Source: DATEEW01 sp035273665 (GTDB lineage Bacteria; Pseudomonadota; Gammaproteobacteria; Burkholderiales; SG8-39). Taken from it: a stretch of DNA of 7,832 nucleotides. Within the stretch, counting starts at the first letter, position 1. Every line of letters starts with the position of its first letter. Below the pieces are notes generated by a model. The model saw nothing but the letters and a program-made list of their open reading frames with translations. It ran no database searches and had not been told where the DNA came from. Shown piece by piece: positions 5,987 through 7,832 of the stretch. The stretch lies in contig DATEOW010000067.1 of NCBI GenBank assembly GCA_035273665.1, forward strand, positions 1-7,832, written 5' to 3'. The translations under genes and the position numbers were made by a program.

Positions 5987-7832
5987 GAGATCGATTACTC
6001 GGCGTGTCCCTCCGACGCATTAAATAATAAACGGCCGGCAGTACGAACATTGAAAGCAATGGTGCCGTGATCATGCCACCTACCATCGGGGCGGCAATGC
6101 GCTGCATTACTTCGGAACCTGTTCCGGTCCCCCACATGATTGGGAAAAGCCCTGCCAGAATGACGGCGACCGTCATCGCCTTGGGCCGCACGCGAAGTAC
6201 CGCGCCTTCCTCGATCGCTTCAACCAAGTCTCTTTCACCGGTGTGCGCGCTTTGGATGCGGGTTTGCCACGCGTGTTTCAAGTACAGCAGCATGATGACC
6301 CCAAATTCGGCGGCGACGCCTGCGAGCGCGATGAAACCTACTGCCACTGCAACAGATAAGTTGTAACCAAGCAGATAAATGAGCCAGATCCCGCCTACGA
6401 GCGCAAAAGGCAGTGTCGCCAGAAGCAAGAAAGCTTCGTCGAAGCGCTTGAAGGTCAAATACAGCAGCACGAAGATGATGAGCAGCGTGAACGGCACGAC
6501 GACTTTGAGCTTCGCTGTGGCACGTTCCAGGTATTCGAATTGCCCGGACCAGGAGATGGAATAGCCCGCGGGAAGATCGACCCGCTCAGCGACCACTTGC
6601 TGCATCTCGCGCACGGCTGACCGCAGATCGCGCCCGCGAATGTCCACATAAACCCAGCCCGAAAGTCGAGCGTTCTCGCTCCTGAGCATCGGGGGGCCGT
6701 CCGCAACGCTGATCCTCGCCAAGTCTGCCAAGCGCACATATGCGCCTTGCTCGGTAAGAATCGGAAGGTTGCGTATGCGCTCGACCGAATCGCGTATCTC
6801 GCGCGGATACCGGACGTTGATCGGGAATCGCGACAGTCCCTCAACTGTCTCTCCAATGTTTTCCCCGCCGATGGCGGAGGCGACAATGGACTGCACGTCC
6901 GCTACGTTCATCCCGAAACGGGCTGCCGCTTCGCGATCCACGTCCACATTGACGTAGCGGCCACCGGTTAAGCGTTCGGCGAGCGCGGAAGACACGCCGG
7001 GCACCGACTTCACCGCCTGCTCCACTTGCGCGGTGATGCGGTCGATCTGCACGAGATCCGTCCCTGCGACTTTGACGCCCACGGGGCTTTTGATCCCCGT
7101 TGCTAGCATATCGATGCGATTACGAATGGGTGGCACCCAAATGTTCGCGAGGCCTGGCACCTGAACGACGCGATCGAGTTCTTCGACCAGTTTGTCAGGC
7201 GTCATGCCTGCGCGCCATTCGCTCATGGGCTTGAACTGGATGGTGCTCTCGAACATTTCCAACGGTGCAGGATCGGTTGCCGATTCGGCGCGTCCCGCCT
7301 TGCCGAATACGGTGGCCACTTCAGGTACCGTTTTGATGAGGCGGTCTGTCTGTTGTAGCAACTGCGCCGCTTTGCCAGCCGAGAGCCCTGGCAGCGCTGA
7401 TGGCATATAGAGCAAGTCGCCTTCGTCCAATGGTGGCATGAATTCGCCGCCAATACGTGCCAGAGGCCACAGCGTCGACAAAAGCAGCACGAATGCGATC
7501 GCAAGCGTCAACCAGGGCGCTCGCAAACTCGCGCGTAGCAAGGGCCGGTAGCCAGAAATAAGCGCCCTGTTGAGCGGGTTCGACGCTTCGTCCGGAATGC
7601 GGCCGCGAATCAGGTAGCCCATCAATACGGGGATCAACGTGACGGCAAGTCCCGCCGCGGCGGCCATCGCGTAGGTCTTGGTGTAGGCCAAGGGCGAAAA
7701 CAGTCGCCCTTCCTGCGCTTCGAGCGTAAAGACGGGGATAAATGAAAGCGTGATGATCAACAGCGAAAAGAATAACGCTGGCCCGACTTCCGCAGCTGAA
7801 TCTGCGATCACCCGCCAATGAGCGTCACCCTT
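5979..7832 (-). CDS. cusA: CusA-type Cu(I)/Ag(I) RND efflux pump, partial (N-terminus beyond window)
   Basis: This is the inner-membrane pump subunit of a CusCBA tripartite system exporting Cu(I) and Ag(I) across the envelope. The frame stays open to the right edge, so the 617 residues seen are the C-terminal part of a protein usually about 1040 long. Numbered from the edge, hydrophobic helices (VGPALFFSLLIITLSFIPVF) lead into the second periplasmic loop. There the three methionines of the CusA metal site are kept with the E. coli spacing: M143 (LLYMPSALPG), M193 (PLEMFEST) and M242 (RIDMLATG). The last helices include FIALAGVAAEFGVIMLLY and GTGTGSEVMQRIAAPM. Divalent CzcA-type pumps lack this methionine triad, so the copper/silver call is favoured. 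CusB and CusC genes are expected upstream, outside the window. The 3' end overlaps merR by 8 bases. Confidence 0.94.
   Translation of the reverse strand, partial: KGDAHWRVIADSAAEVGPALFFSLLIITLSFIPVFTLEAQEGRLFSPLAYTKTYAMAAAAGLAVTLIPVLMGYLIRGRIPDEASNPLNRALISGYRPLLRASLRAPWLTLAIAFVLLLSTLWPLARIGGEFMPPLDEGDLLYMPSALPGLSAGKAAQLLQQTDRLIKTVPEVATVFGKAGRAESATDPAPLEMFESTIQFKPMSEWRAGMTPDKLVEELDRVVQVPGLANIWVPPIRNRIDMLATGIKSPVGVKVAGTDLVQIDRITAQVEQAVKSVPGVSSALAERLTGGRYVNVDVDREAAARFGMNVADVQSIVASAIGGENIGETVEGLSRFPINVRYPREIRDSVERIRNLPILTEQGAYVRLADLARISVADGPPMLRSENARLSGWVYVDIRGRDLRSAVREMQQVVAERVDLPAGYSISWSGQFEYLERATAKLKVVVPFTLLIIFVLLYLTFKRFDEAFLLLATLPFALVGGIWLIYLLGYNLSVAVAVGFIALAGVAAEFGVIMLLYLKHAWQTRIQSAHTGERDLVEAIEEGAVLRVRPKAMTVAVILAGLFPIMWGTGTGSEVMQRIAAPMVGGMITAPLLSMFVLPAVYYLMRRRDTPSNRSLI

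Overview
The window is a dense run of heavy-metal and arsenic resistance genes. Almost all lie on the minus strand; a single regulator gene is on the plus strand. The families present point to a proteobacterium, probably beta or gamma: an Acidithiobacillus-type ArsR, a CadR/PbrR-type MerR regulator, a cytochrome c/FTR1 permease and a CusA efflux pump. The exact host cannot be named from the sequence. The layout looks like a resistance island on a plasmid or genomic island, but no transposase, integrase, tRNA or attachment site is visible.

Region 1 (68-2520, minus strand) is an arsenic operon read in the order arsR, arsI, arsC, acr3. Its promoter and operator lie at about 2479-2512. arsR/arsI and arsC/acr3 overlap by ATGA junctions, and arsI/arsC are 6 bases apart, so the four genes look co-transcribed and partly translationally coupled. 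ArsR senses trivalent arsenic. ArsC reduces arsenate to arsenite. Acr3 pumps arsenite out. ArsI is a dioxygenase-family enzyme expected to break the C-As bond of trivalent methyl or aryl arsenicals, extending the operon to organic arsenic.

Region 2 (2673-5578) holds a cytochrome c/FTR1 metal permease gene and a cation diffusion facilitator with an HMA-like N-terminus, both on the minus strand. The permease gene appears split by a one-base deletion near 3635. The two genes are transcribed away from a CadR/PbrR-like MerR regulator. The 62-base gap before the regulator contains a perfect 10+1+10 dyad inside a 19-base promoter spacer, the standard MerR-family arrangement. This unit is therefore probably induced by Pb(II), Cd(II) or a similar divalent metal.

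Region 3 (5979-7832, minus strand) is the C-terminal portion of a CusA-type Cu(I)/Ag(I) RND pump. It runs off the right edge and converges on the MerR gene with an 8-base overlap of their 3' ends.

No wholly new system was found. The points most worth a second look are the frameshift in the cytochrome/FTR1 gene, the HMA-CDF transporter that lacks the usual C-terminal domain, and the cysteine arrangements in ArsR and ArsI.
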